A DNA stretch of 15,736 bases from Chloroflexota bacterium (lineage in GTDB: Bacteria > Chloroflexota > Dehalococcoidia > E44-bin15), in assembly GCA_015222405.1 (NCBI GenBank), contig JADFVG010000220.1, forward strand, positions 1 to 15,736, given 5' to 3'. Position numbers and translations under genes: made by a program. Shown piece by piece: positions 1 through 6,412 of this stretch (position 1 is the first letter of the stretch; every line of letters starts with the position of its first letter). Under the pieces are notes generated by a model. It saw only the letters and a list, made by a program, of their open reading frames with translations, was not told where the DNA came from and did no database searches.

Positions 1-507
1 CGCAGATTTGTCGTTCACAAATTCCGGACCATGCACGTGAATAACGACGACAGCGAGTATAAGGAATATTTAAGGAGGCTTGTCACCCAAGGCGCCCCCT
101 ATGGTGTAGACCGCCAACGGAGGCCGGTGTATAAGGTGGCCGATGATCCGCGGGTGACCCGGATGGGTGCTTTGCTGCGCAAGACTAACCTCGATGAGCT
201 ACCCCAGTTTTTCAACGTACTGAAGGGAGAGATGTCTTTCGTCGGCCCCAGACCGGATATTCCCTTCTCTGTGGAGCTGTATGAAGATTGGCATAGAAAG
301 AGGCTCTCGGTCAAACCGGGCATCACCGGGATGTGGCAGGTATGTGAGCGGGCTAACCTCTCCTTTGACGACATGGTGCGCCTCGATATCGAGTATGTAG
401 AGAGGCAGTCACCACTTCTAGACAGCAAAATCATGTTGCTAACCGTGGACACCATTCTCAGGAGGGACGGCAGCTATCGAGACGGAAAGGAGATGCGAGA
501 TGGTTAA
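1..507 (+). CDS. Initiating sugar-phosphate (polyprenyl-phosphate glycosyl-1-phosphate) transferase, 5' truncated by window edge
   Basis: The reading frame is open from base 1, so the gene begins outside the window; the ATG at 31 is internal, lying inside the family motif KFRTM (bases 19-33). What remains is the C-terminal catalytic domain of the bacterial sugar transferase family (WcaJ/WbaP/PglC type). Visible hallmarks are KFRTM, the Asp-Glu catalytic dyad in NLDELPQ (bases 187-207), the GEMSFVGPRPD block and PGITGMWQV. Family members move a sugar-1-phosphate from a UDP-sugar to undecaprenyl phosphate on the inner face of the plasma membrane, the first committed step of glycan repeat assembly. 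The N-terminal membrane segment is not in view, so a short PglC-like form and a long WcaJ-like form cannot be told apart. Its stop overlaps the next start by 8 bp, and it is probably the first or an early gene of the operon. The substrate sugar cannot be read from this fragment. Confidence 0.93.
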   Translation, partial: RRFVVHKFRTMHVNNDDSEYKEYLRRLVTQGAPYGVDRQRRPVYKVADDPRVTRMGALLRKTNLDELPQFFNVLKGEMSFVGPRPDIPFSVELYEDWHRKRLSVKPGITGMWQVCERANLSFDDMVRLDIEYVERQSPLLDSKIMLLTVDTILRRDGSYRDGKEMRDG

Positions 508-1525
508 TATGGGTATTGTCGGCTGCGGCTACTGGGGGCCGAAGTATGTCAGGAATTTCCATGAGATGGCGGAGGCAAACCTGACCATGGTCTGCGACCT
601 GGAGGAGGACAGGCTTGAACAGGTCCGAAGGCAATATCCCTATGTGGCGACCACCACTGACTTTGGGGACCTTCTTAAGGGCGGTGTCGATGCCGTTGTA
701 ATAGCCACGCCGGTCAGCTCCCACTATCGTCTGGCTAGGGAGGCACTACTCCATAATAAGCATGTCCTTGTAGAAAAGCCCATAACAGCCAGCAGCAAAG
801 AGGCTGTGGACCTCATTGAGCTGGCCGAGAAACGAAACCGGGTGCTGATGGCAGGACATACCTATGATTATCATCCCGCTGTGGACTTCCTGCGGCAACT
901 AGTAAAGAGCGGGGAGTTGGGAGAGGTCTACTATATCAATGCCGCCCGGCTCAATCTGGGCCTGTTCCGTACTGACGTCAATGTCATGTGGGACTTGGCC
1001 CCCCACGACATCTGCATCGTACTCGCCCTGTTGGATGCGGAACCCATCACAGTAAGCGCCAGGGGGTCAGGCCACATCGACCCCGCCGTTTACGATGTGG
1101 CCTACCTAGAGCTCAGATTCCCCAGCGAGACCCTCGCCCATTTGCACATGAGCTGGCTTGACCCCTGTAAGGTGCGCCAGATCACCATTGTCGGCAGCAA
1201 GAAGATGGTGGTTTTTGACGATGCCTCAGAGGCGGAAAAAATACGCATCTATGATAAGGGGATCGCCGTTCCCACCGATGGTAATAACTTCGGCACCTGG
1301 CCCCCAAGTTATCGCTACGGCGATGTGACCATCCCCTTCATTGCTAATGCCGAGCCTTTGAAGTTGGAGTGCAGCCACTTGCTGCAGTGCATAACTGAAG
1401 GCAAGAGGCCCAGAAGCGACGGCCGGGCGGGGCTCAAGATTGTCAATATCCTGGAAGCAGCAAATAGATCCCTTTTGAATGGAGGCGGGCGAGAGGAGCT
1501 GCCCTCGGCTATAGCTATTGCCTAG
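500..1525 (+). CDS. Gfo/Idh/MocA-family NAD(P)-dependent sugar oxidoreductase (WbpB-like)
   Basis: A 341-residue protein with an N-terminal Rossmann nucleotide-binding fold (GIVGCGYWG, residues 5-13) and the family signature EKP at 92-94 (VLVEKPITAS), where Lys93 is the usual active-site lysine. MWDLAPHD at 163-170 carries the expected catalytic-site histidine (His169). The C-terminal half is the alpha/beta substrate domain. The start at 500 is supported by GGAG at 489-492 with a 7-nt spacer and overlaps the upstream gene by 8 bp. Followed by an acyltransferase and a DegT aminotransferase, it most resembles the 3-dehydrogenase step of 3-amino sugar pathways (WbpB in UDP-2,3-diacetamido-2,3-dideoxyglucuronate synthesis), which oxidises C3 of a UDP-sugar to a 3-keto form. 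The family is certain; the exact substrate is inferred from context, because Gfo/Idh enzymes act on many sugars. Confidence 0.9.
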   Translation: MVNMGIVGCGYWGPKYVRNFHEMAEANLTMVCDLEEDRLEQVRRQYPYVATTTDFGDLLKGGVDAVVIATPVSSHYRLAREALLHNKHVLVEKPITASSKEAVDLIELAEKRNRVLMAGHTYDYHPAVDFLRQLVKSGELGEVYYINAARLNLGLFRTDVNVMWDLAPHDICIVLALLDAEPITVSARGSGHIDPAVYDVAYLELRFPSETLAHLHMSWLDPCKVRQITIVGSKKMVVFDDASEAEKIRIYDKGIAVPTDGNNFGTWPPSYRYGDVTIPFIANAEPLKLECSHLLQCITEGKRPRSDGRAGLKIVNILEAANRSLLNGGGREELPSAIAIA

Positions 1526-1560
1526 GGCAGTTTAGCACAGCTTATCGAGGTGAAACGTTA

Positions 1561-2250
1561 ATGAAAGGTCAAAGGGAAGACCTTATGGATCAAAGAGGAA
1601 ACAGCTCCGCGGTACGACTAGGAGAAGCGGCGGTGATCGATGCCGGGGTGGTTCTCGGTTACCCTTCAACCCGTGATAACAATCACCTGCTCATCATCGG
1701 CCCCAACGCTCGTATTCGCAGCGGCACCGTTATCTATGGCGGGAGCTGCATCGGCTGCGATTTGGAAACCGGCCACAATGTGGTCATCAGGGAGCAAAAC
1801 CTCATTGGAGATAACCTCCACATCTGGAGCAACTCCACCATCGACTACGGCTGCAAGATAGGGAATAACGTCAAAATCCATCACAATGTCTATATCACCC
1901 AGTTCACCACTGTCGAGGACGATGCCTTTCTAGGGCCCGGCGTCACCTTAGCCAATGATATTCACCCCGGGTGCCCTGACGCCGTGGAGTGCATGAGGGG
2001 TCCCGTTATCAAAAGGGGGGCTCAGATCGGTATCAATGTTTGCGTGCTTCCTCGAGTAATCATAGGCGAATATGCCCTGATTGGCGCCGGAAGCGTGGTC
2101 ACCAAAGACATTCCGCCTGGGGCAGTGGCCTACGGTAACCCGGCTCAGGTCAGGGGTAGGATAGAAAACCTGGTTTGTACCACCGGCCTTAGGGACAAAC
2201 CTTATAGTCATCTTATAGAGAGGTTAAAAGATGTTTATACCCTTCGTTGA
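1561..2250 (+). CDS. Left-handed beta-helix sugar N-acyltransferase (WbpD-like)
   Basis: A 229-residue protein dominated by imperfect hexapeptide repeats from about residue 27 to 190, typical of trimeric left-handed beta-helix acyltransferases that use acetyl-CoA or another acyl-CoA. Diagnostic features are HHNVYITQFTTVEDDAFLGP (107-126), ANDIHPGC (131-138, in the place of the family's T/A-N-D loop) and the C-terminal cap IPPGAVAYGNPAQVRGR (184-200). It follows the oxidoreductase and overlaps the aminotransferase start by 20 bp, which argues that it acylates the amino group made by that aminotransferase. AGG at 1548-1550 supports the start at 1561; an in-frame ATG at 1585 is a weaker alternative. 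It has an N-terminal extension and a longer C-terminal tail (from about residue 205) than the roughly 190-residue WbpD. The acyl donor is not determined. Confidence 0.88.
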   Translation: MKGQREDLMDQRGNSSAVRLGEAAVIDAGVVLGYPSTRDNNHLLIIGPNARIRSGTVIYGGSCIGCDLETGHNVVIREQNLIGDNLHIWSNSTIDYGCKIGNNVKIHHNVYITQFTTVEDDAFLGPGVTLANDIHPGCPDAVECMRGPVIKRGAQIGINVCVLPRVIIGEYALIGAGSVVTKDIPPGAVAYGNPAQVRGRIENLVCTTGLRDKPYSHLIERLKDVYTLR

Positions 2251-3364
2251 CCTTAAGAAACAGTATCAGACCATTAGAGCAGAGGTTCTGGCTGGGATAG
2301 GCGAGGCTCTGGATGGAATGCAGCTCTTCCTCGGCCAGAACGTTCAGGCGTTTGAAGCCGAGTTCGCCCGTTACTGTGGTGCCGAATTCGCAATCGGCGT
2401 GGGCTCGGGGACTGAAGCCCTGCACCTAAGCCTGCGGGCCTGTGAGGTGGGGCAAGGGGATGAGGTGATCACTGTTTCCAATACCTTCTTTGCCACCGTT
2501 GAAGCCATAGCTCTGGTGGGGGCTAGGCCTGTCTTCGTCGACATCGACCCCGAGACTTATAACATGGCCCCGTCCCAAATAGAAAGCAAGATCACCAGCA
2601 AGACCAGGGCCATCCTCCCCGTCCATCTATACGGGCACCCCGCCGACATGGGCCCCATCTTGGAGCTGGCCCGAGCTTACAACCTGAAGGTTATCGAGGA
2701 TGCCTGTCAGGCCCATGGTGCTGAATACCAGGGGTGCCGGACTGGTTCCCTCGGGGATGTCGGATGTTTCAGCTTCTATTTCACCAAGAATCTAGGTGCC
2801 TATGGCGAAGCAGGAATGATCGTAACCTCCGACCCCGATATTGCCAGGAAGTCCAAGATGCTGCGAGACCATGGCCAGGATGCCAAATATCGTCATCATC
2901 TCTTGGGGGTTAATGGACGCCTTGACGAGATCCAGGCTGTTGTGCTCAGGGTAAAGCTCCCCCACCTGGATGAGTGGAACGAAAGACGGCGCAGCCTTGC
3001 TCAGGCCTATGAGGCAGGCCTGCCCTCATCATTGGTCAAACCACAGGAGATGCCCTGGGCCAAGCATGTCTACCATCTCTATGTTATCAGAACCCCAGAC
3101 CGTGACCAGCTCCGCGCCTGTTTGGAAGCCAAAGGTGTAGCCACAGGAATGCATTATCCGATCCCAATCCATTTGCAGGAGGCCTGCCGAGGCTATCGCG
3201 GCAGTGATGCCTTTTTGCCCATCACTGAGAAGGTGACCGGGGAGATACTCTCCCTTCCCATGTACCCTGAACTAACCGCCGAGGAAGTAAGCTATGTTTG
3301 TGACTGCGTTCGGGAGTTTACCGAGTCCCGACCAGAGACAAGTAAATTGGAAGTGAGGAGGTAG
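2231..3364 (+). CDS. DegT/DnrJ/EryC1/StrS-family PLP-dependent sugar aminotransferase (WbpE-like)
   Basis: A 377-residue fold-type I aminotransferase. Key parts are GVGSGTEAL (56-64, phosphate-binding loop), EDACQAHGA (156-164, where Asp157 contacts the pyridine nitrogen) and FYFTKNLGAYGEAG (182-195), where Lys186 is the predicted Schiff-base lysine. The family transfers an amino group, usually from glutamate, to a keto-sugar nucleotide; behind a Gfo/Idh dehydrogenase this is probably a 3-keto UDP-sugar. GAGAGG at 2218-2223 with a 7-nt spacer fixes the ATG at 2231. The last 34 codons before the stop (from Met344) lie in a 110-bp segment that is repeated directly downstream, and the terminal Arg-Arg-stop codons also form the Shine-Dalgarno GAGGAGGT. 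The length is slightly above WbpE (about 360), the excess being a polar tail after about residue 363. Confidence 0.92.
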   Translation: MFIPFVDLKKQYQTIRAEVLAGIGEALDGMQLFLGQNVQAFEAEFARYCGAEFAIGVGSGTEALHLSLRACEVGQGDEVITVSNTFFATVEAIALVGARPVFVDIDPETYNMAPSQIESKITSKTRAILPVHLYGHPADMGPILELARAYNLKVIEDACQAHGAEYQGCRTGSLGDVGCFSFYFTKNLGAYGEAGMIVTSDPDIARKSKMLRDHGQDAKYRHHLLGVNGRLDEIQAVVLRVKLPHLDEWNERRRSLAQAYEAGLPSSLVKPQEMPWAKHVYHLYVIRTPDRDQLRACLEAKGVATGMHYPIPIHLQEACRGYRGSDAFLPITEKVTGEILSLPMYPELTAEEVSYVCDCVREFTESRPETSKLEVRR

Positions 3365-3369
3365 TCAAA
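3260..3369 (+). repeat. Tandem duplication, copy 1 (3' end of aminotransferase gene)
   Basis: This segment runs from the Met344 codon of the aminotransferase through its TAG stop to TCAAA. It matches 3371-3480 at 104 of 110 positions by eye. The period is 111 bp, exactly 37 codons, so both copies are in the same reading frame. The six differences, at 3283, 3300, 3338, 3342, 3348 and 3364 against 3394, 3411, 3449, 3453, 3459 and 3475, are all transitions, with no indels. Confidence 0.97.
3355..3362 (+). promoter_or_regulatory. Ribosome binding site GAGGAGGT, copy 1
   Basis: This strong Shine-Dalgarno is built from the last codons of the aminotransferase and the T of its stop codon. It sits 8 nt before the ATG at 3371, so ribosomes could initiate on the 34-codon mini-ORF. 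Before duplication this site presumably served the Wzz-like gene. Confidence 0.7.
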
Positions 3370-3370
3370 T

Positions 3371-3475
3371 ATGTACCCTGAACTAACCGCCGAAGAAGTA
3401 AGCTATGTTTATGACTGCGTTCGGGAGTTTACCGAGTCCCGACCAGAGGCAAATAAATCGGAAGTGAGGAGGTAA
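3371..3475 (+). pseudogene. 34-codon mini-ORF: duplicated C-terminal tail of the aminotransferase
   Basis: Copy 2 of the duplication encodes a free-standing ORF that starts MYPELTAEEVSYVYDC and ends SEVRR before TAA. It is the detached C-terminal helix and tail of the aminotransferase and has no active-site residues. It has everything needed for initiation: GAGGAGGT at 3355-3362 inside copy 1, 8 nt before its ATG. It lies in frame with the aminotransferase after the TAG at 3362-3364, joined by only two codons (TCA AAT), so stop-codon readthrough would add a 36-residue C-terminal extension. It most likely is a by-product of the duplication. Whether a peptide is made or does anything is unknown. 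Confidence 0.6.
3466..3473 (+). promoter_or_regulatory. Ribosome binding site GAGGAGGT, copy 2, for the Wzz-like gene
   Basis: This near-consensus Shine-Dalgarno lies 7 nt before the ATG at 3481 and settles that start. It is the duplicated copy of the site at 3355-3362 and overlaps the end of the mini-ORF. Confidence 0.8.
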
Positions 3476-3480
3476 TCAAA

Positions 3481-4440
3481 ATGGTTCCATTTTTTAGCCG
3501 CCGCTCAATCACCGTTTTGTTACTGGGGGTTATCGTGGGTGCTCTGTTGGGCCTGGGCTATTGGTACATCAGCCCCATAGAAACCAAAATGGGATGGCCA
3601 CCCATTAGCTTCGAGGCCCCACCTGACCAGTACGAAAGCACCATGATCATCGAAGTCATGCCCCCGGGTGCTGATTACATGTATTTGAAAAGCCTCCAAA
3701 GAGAGGGGGAGTACTACGCTGCCAAGATGAGCAGTTCCTCTTTCCTCAAGTTCCTCAGCGAAACGGAGCTGGGCCGCCAGTATTATCACACCCCCGAGGA
3801 GCTAGCCGAAATGCTAAGACCTAGATATGAATATGGTAGCGACATGCCACTTATGACGTTGAGGGTGACCAGCTCCGACAAGAACGAGGCTTACTATCTC
3901 GCCGGCGTTGTACCGGAGGTTTTCAAAGACTATTTGGCGGCGCAAGAACGCGATGCGCAGTTGAAAGAGTACCAGAACATAGTAGCGGAGTTCGACAGCG
4001 TCGGTGAGGCCCTGGTTGAAGCCAGAACGGAGCGCGATCGCCTGGCAGCGCTAGCCGGGGTTGACCTCAGCGCGGTTGGCCCACTCGGGCTCGACCATCT
4101 GGGACTGAACTTGGACTATGTTATCGCAGATGCCGAGGTCAGGGCGTTAGAAAGAGTGCTTGATAACTTGACTGCCGACTTGGTCTCATACTCCACCAAT
4201 GGTATCGATGAACTGGATGTGCTCAGTCGCCTCAACATCGGAGACCCCTCAGATCCAACTTCGGTGCCCCCGGACAAGGTAAGGGGTCGAAATGCCCTGG
4301 TAATGGGCGCTGTGTTCGGCCTAGCCATCGCCTGGCTGGGGTTGAACCGCAAAGAGTTGATCAACCGCATGCGCCCCGCGCCAGCCACTACGGTTAGACG
4401 AGAAGAGGAGGAAGAGGACGAGGAGGAGCCAGAGAAATAG
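3481..4440 (+). CDS. Wzz-like polysaccharide chain-length determinant (polysaccharide co-polymerase), no kinase domain
   Basis: A 319-residue protein with the Wzz topology: a short cytoplasmic N-terminus, membrane helix about 9-30, an extracytoplasmic domain about 31-269 with charged helical stretches (about 145-190 and 212-235, likely coiled coil), and membrane helix about 270-288. The segment VPPDKVRGRNALVMGAVFG (262-280) follows the family pattern of a proline-containing loop before the second helix. YESTMIIEVM (51-60) fits the conserved first strand of the Wzz domain. Such proteins set polymer length together with Wzy. The cytoplasmic tail after TM2 is unusual: basic around 289-307, then a run of Glu/Asp at about 308-317. 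There is no Walker or tyrosine-rich BY-kinase region, and none is fused or adjacent. Sequence similarity is low, as is usual for this family, so the call rests on topology, motif pattern and position. Confidence 0.78.
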   Translation: MVPFFSRRSITVLLLGVIVGALLGLGYWYISPIETKMGWPPISFEAPPDQYESTMIIEVMPPGADYMYLKSLQREGEYYAAKMSSSSFLKFLSETELGRQYYHTPEELAEMLRPRYEYGSDMPLMTLRVTSSDKNEAYYLAGVVPEVFKDYLAAQERDAQLKEYQNIVAEFDSVGEALVEARTERDRLAALAGVDLSAVGPLGLDHLGLNLDYVIADAEVRALERVLDNLTADLVSYSTNGIDELDVLSRLNIGDPSDPTSVPPDKVRGRNALVMGAVFGLAIAWLGLNRKELINRMRPAPATTVRREEEEEDEEEPEK

Positions 4441-4452
4441 GAGCGGAAGACG

Positions 4453-5439
4453 TTGAAAAAAACGGTCTTGGTTACCGGTGCCGCCGGCTTTATCGGCTCC
4501 CACTTGGTGGAGCGACTGCTCTCTATGGGGCATCAGGTGGTCGGGGTAGACAACTTCGATGGTTCTTACTCCCCGACCATCAAGTGGGCGAATATCTGCA
4601 CCATACGGGACAGAGATGGCTTCCTGCTAGTGGAGGGGGATATACGGGATGCGCCCCTCTTAGATCGTGTTTTCTCAGAGAACGACATCGGCGTGGTGGT
4701 GCATCTGGCTGCTCGAGCTGGGGTTAGGCCCTCCCTGGAACAACCGCTCCTTTACCAAGATATCAATATAAGAGGGACCTTAAACCTGCTGGAGGCCAGC
4801 CGAGCGTTCGGAGTGGAGCAGTTCCTCTTTGCCTCCTCGTCATCTGTCTACGGCCTCAATGGAAAGGCTCCGTTCAACGAGGAGGCCAAGGTGAGCTACC
4901 CTATCTCGCCCTATGCCGCTTCTAAAGCAGCGGCGGAACTCTACTGCCGTACCTATAGTTATCTTTACCACTTGCCCGTTGTGGTGCTCAGATTATTCAC
5001 CGTCTACGGGCCTCGTCAGAGGCCGGAGATGGCCATTCACCGCTTCGTCAAGAGAGTGGACCAGGAGGAGGAGGTTACTATCTTTGGCAATGGCACAGCC
5101 AAGAGGGACTACACCTATATTGACGACATCGTAGTCGGTTTTGAGGCTGCCCTCGCCCACCAGGAAGAAGCCTTCTCCATATTTAACTTGGGTAGGGGAA
5201 AGGCCGTGGATCTCAGGCATCTCCTCAGGGTGATCGAAGAAGCCCTAGGCAAAAAAGCCAGGATTAAGAACCTAGCGCCACAACCCGGGGAGGTGTCCAT
5301 CACCCTGGCCGATATCTCCAAGGCCCAGGCTCTTCTCGGCTACCAGCCCAGGGTGAGCATAGAGGAGGGGGTGCCCCTCTTTGTCCAATGGTATGTGGAT
5401 AATAGGAGGCGAGAGGATGAAGGTTCTAGTAGTCACTAA
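4453..5439 (+). CDS. NAD-dependent nucleotide-sugar epimerase, UDP-glucuronate/UDP-glucose 4-epimerase type (extended SDR)
   Basis: A 328-residue extended short-chain dehydrogenase. It has TGAAGFIG (8-15) for NAD binding, the active-site serine region SSSSVYG (128-134) and the catalytic YxxxK as Tyr154 and Lys158 in SPYAASK. LRLFTVYGPRQRPEMAIHRF (179-198) is characteristic of the UDP-glucuronate 4-epimerase (CapI-like) branch, making UDP-galacturonate from UDP-glucuronate a reasonable first guess; UDP-GlcNAc or UDP-glucose 4-epimerase remain possible. The start is TTG at 4453, with GGAGCGG at 4440-4446 upstream; no ATG is suitably placed, and the TTG directly precedes the first beta strand. 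Codons 2-3 lie in a run of seven A (4456-4462), a potential slippage site. The 3' end overlaps the next gene by 23 bp. Confidence 0.9.
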   Translation: MKKTVLVTGAAGFIGSHLVERLLSMGHQVVGVDNFDGSYSPTIKWANICTIRDRDGFLLVEGDIRDAPLLDRVFSENDIGVVVHLAARAGVRPSLEQPLLYQDINIRGTLNLLEASRAFGVEQFLFASSSSVYGLNGKAPFNEEAKVSYPISPYAASKAAAELYCRTYSYLYHLPVVVLRLFTVYGPRQRPEMAIHRFVKRVDQEEEVTIFGNGTAKRDYTYIDDIVVGFEAALAHQEEAFSIFNLGRGKAVDLRHLLRVIEEALGKKARIKNLAPQPGEVSITLADISKAQALLGYQPRVSIEEGVPLFVQWYVDNRRREDEGSSSH

Positions 5440-6412
5440 CATGTATCCCACAGAAGAGAAGCCTTCCTTCGGCACCTTTGTCAGGGAACAGGTAGAATCC
5501 CTGAGAAAGGAGGGGGTGCATGTAGATGTACTCTTTGTCGATGGCGGGAAAAGCACCCTCAACTATCTATGGGCCTTTCCCCGGCTCTGGGCACGGCTTT
5601 TGACCCACCGCTATGACCTGATCCATGCCCACTATGTGTTCTCCGGAATAATTGCCAGGGGGCAATTCATCGACCCTGTAGTCCTTACCCATCATGGCTC
5701 CCAGGTTTTTCAGGGTTGGCAGGCTCCCATTTGCCGCATGGTCACCCCGTTTATGGATCGGGCGATCGTAGTGTCTCCGGAGATGCGGGAAAAAATGGGA
5801 AATAACACAGTCGAGGTCATTCCCTGCGGCATCGACTTCGATCTGTTCAAGCCAATGCCCCGGGAACAGGCGCGAGAGGAACTGAATCTTCCTCAGGACA
5901 AGAAGCTAGTTCTCTGGGCCGGGGAATATTGGAGACCGATCAAGAGGTTCGACATCGTGCAAAAATCTGTGGACCTGCTCCGGGAAAAGGACCCCGATGC
6001 CGAGCTAGTCCTGGTAGGCAAGAAGCCTCTTCACGTGGTCCCGAAATACATGAATGCTTGCGACGTACTGTTGCTGGTATCAGACGGTGAGGGCTCGCCT
6101 ATGGTTATCAAGGAGGCTATGGCTTGTAACCTGCCAATCGTGTCGGTCCCGGCGGGAGATGTGCCCGAGGTTATAGAAGGCACCGAGGGCTGTTACCTCT
6201 GTTCCCAAGACCCGCAGGACGTCGCTGAGAAACTCGAATTGGCGTTGAAGTGGAGCAAAAGGACCAATGGCAGAGCCAAGATAGGCCATATGGAGATCGG
6301 AGCTATCAGTCGGAGGATCATCTCCCTTTATGAGGAGCTGCTACAAGAGAAGAGACGACGGGGGCTGGGGCGGCTCATGTTCTGGCAAAGAAAACCTGAG
6401 GAGTGCTCGTGA
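5417..6412 (+). CDS. GT4-family glycosyltransferase (GT-B fold)
   Basis: A 331-residue retaining-type glycosyltransferase. The N-terminal Rossmann domain starts MKVLVVTNMYPTEEKPSFGT, and the C-terminal donor-binding domain has VIPCGIDFDLF, LWAGEYWRPIKRFD and the E-x7-E motif as Glu225 and Glu233 (EGSPMVIKEAMACNLPIV). I chose ATG 5417 because AGGAGG at 5404-5409 lies 7 nt upstream and the first strand begins there; an in-frame ATG at 5381 would add 12 residues unlike the family. It is on the short side for GT4 (usually 360-400), with a compact acceptor domain. The C-terminus is strongly basic with aromatics (KRRRGLGRLMFWQRK), which could help it hold the membrane surface where the lipid-linked acceptor sits. 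The donor and linkage are not predictable. Confidence 0.9.
   Translation: MKVLVVTNMYPTEEKPSFGTFVREQVESLRKEGVHVDVLFVDGGKSTLNYLWAFPRLWARLLTHRYDLIHAHYVFSGIIARGQFIDPVVLTHHGSQVFQGWQAPICRMVTPFMDRAIVVSPEMREKMGNNTVEVIPCGIDFDLFKPMPREQAREELNLPQDKKLVLWAGEYWRPIKRFDIVQKSVDLLREKDPDAELVLVGKKPLHVVPKYMNACDVLLLVSDGEGSPMVIKEAMACNLPIVSVPAGDVPEVIEGTEGCYLCSQDPQDVAEKLELALKWSKRTNGRAKIGHMEIGAISRRIISLYEELLQEKRRRGLGRLMFWQRKPEECS

Larger units (their letters stand above)
3371..3480 (+). repeat. Tandem duplication, copy 2 (between aminotransferase and Wzz-like gene)
   Basis: This is the second copy of the 110-bp unit, separated from copy 1 by one T at 3370. It ends immediately before the ATG of the Wzz-like gene, so the ribosome binding site used by that gene lies inside the duplicated unit. 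Compared with copy 1 it carries four amino-acid changes (Cys to Tyr, Thr to Ala, Ser to Asn, Leu to Ser), one silent change and TAG to TAA at the stop. Either copy could be the older state; the direction of the changes is not known. Confidence 0.97.

Noticed and set aside
31..507. Reading the first gene as a complete 158-residue protein starting at ATG 31
   Set aside because: The frame is open to base 1 and the ATG is the Met of the conserved KFRTM motif, so the true start is upstream of the window.
3365..3480. A mobile element or recombination site between the aminotransferase and Wzz-like genes
   Set aside because: The repeat is simply a copy of the adjacent coding end; there are no inverted termini, transposase or unrelated sequence.
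5381..5416. Upstream ATG extending the first GT4 gene by 12 residues
   Set aside because: The extension lies within the epimerase coding region, is unlike the family N-terminus, and the strong AGGAGG at 5404-5409 is placed for ATG 5417.
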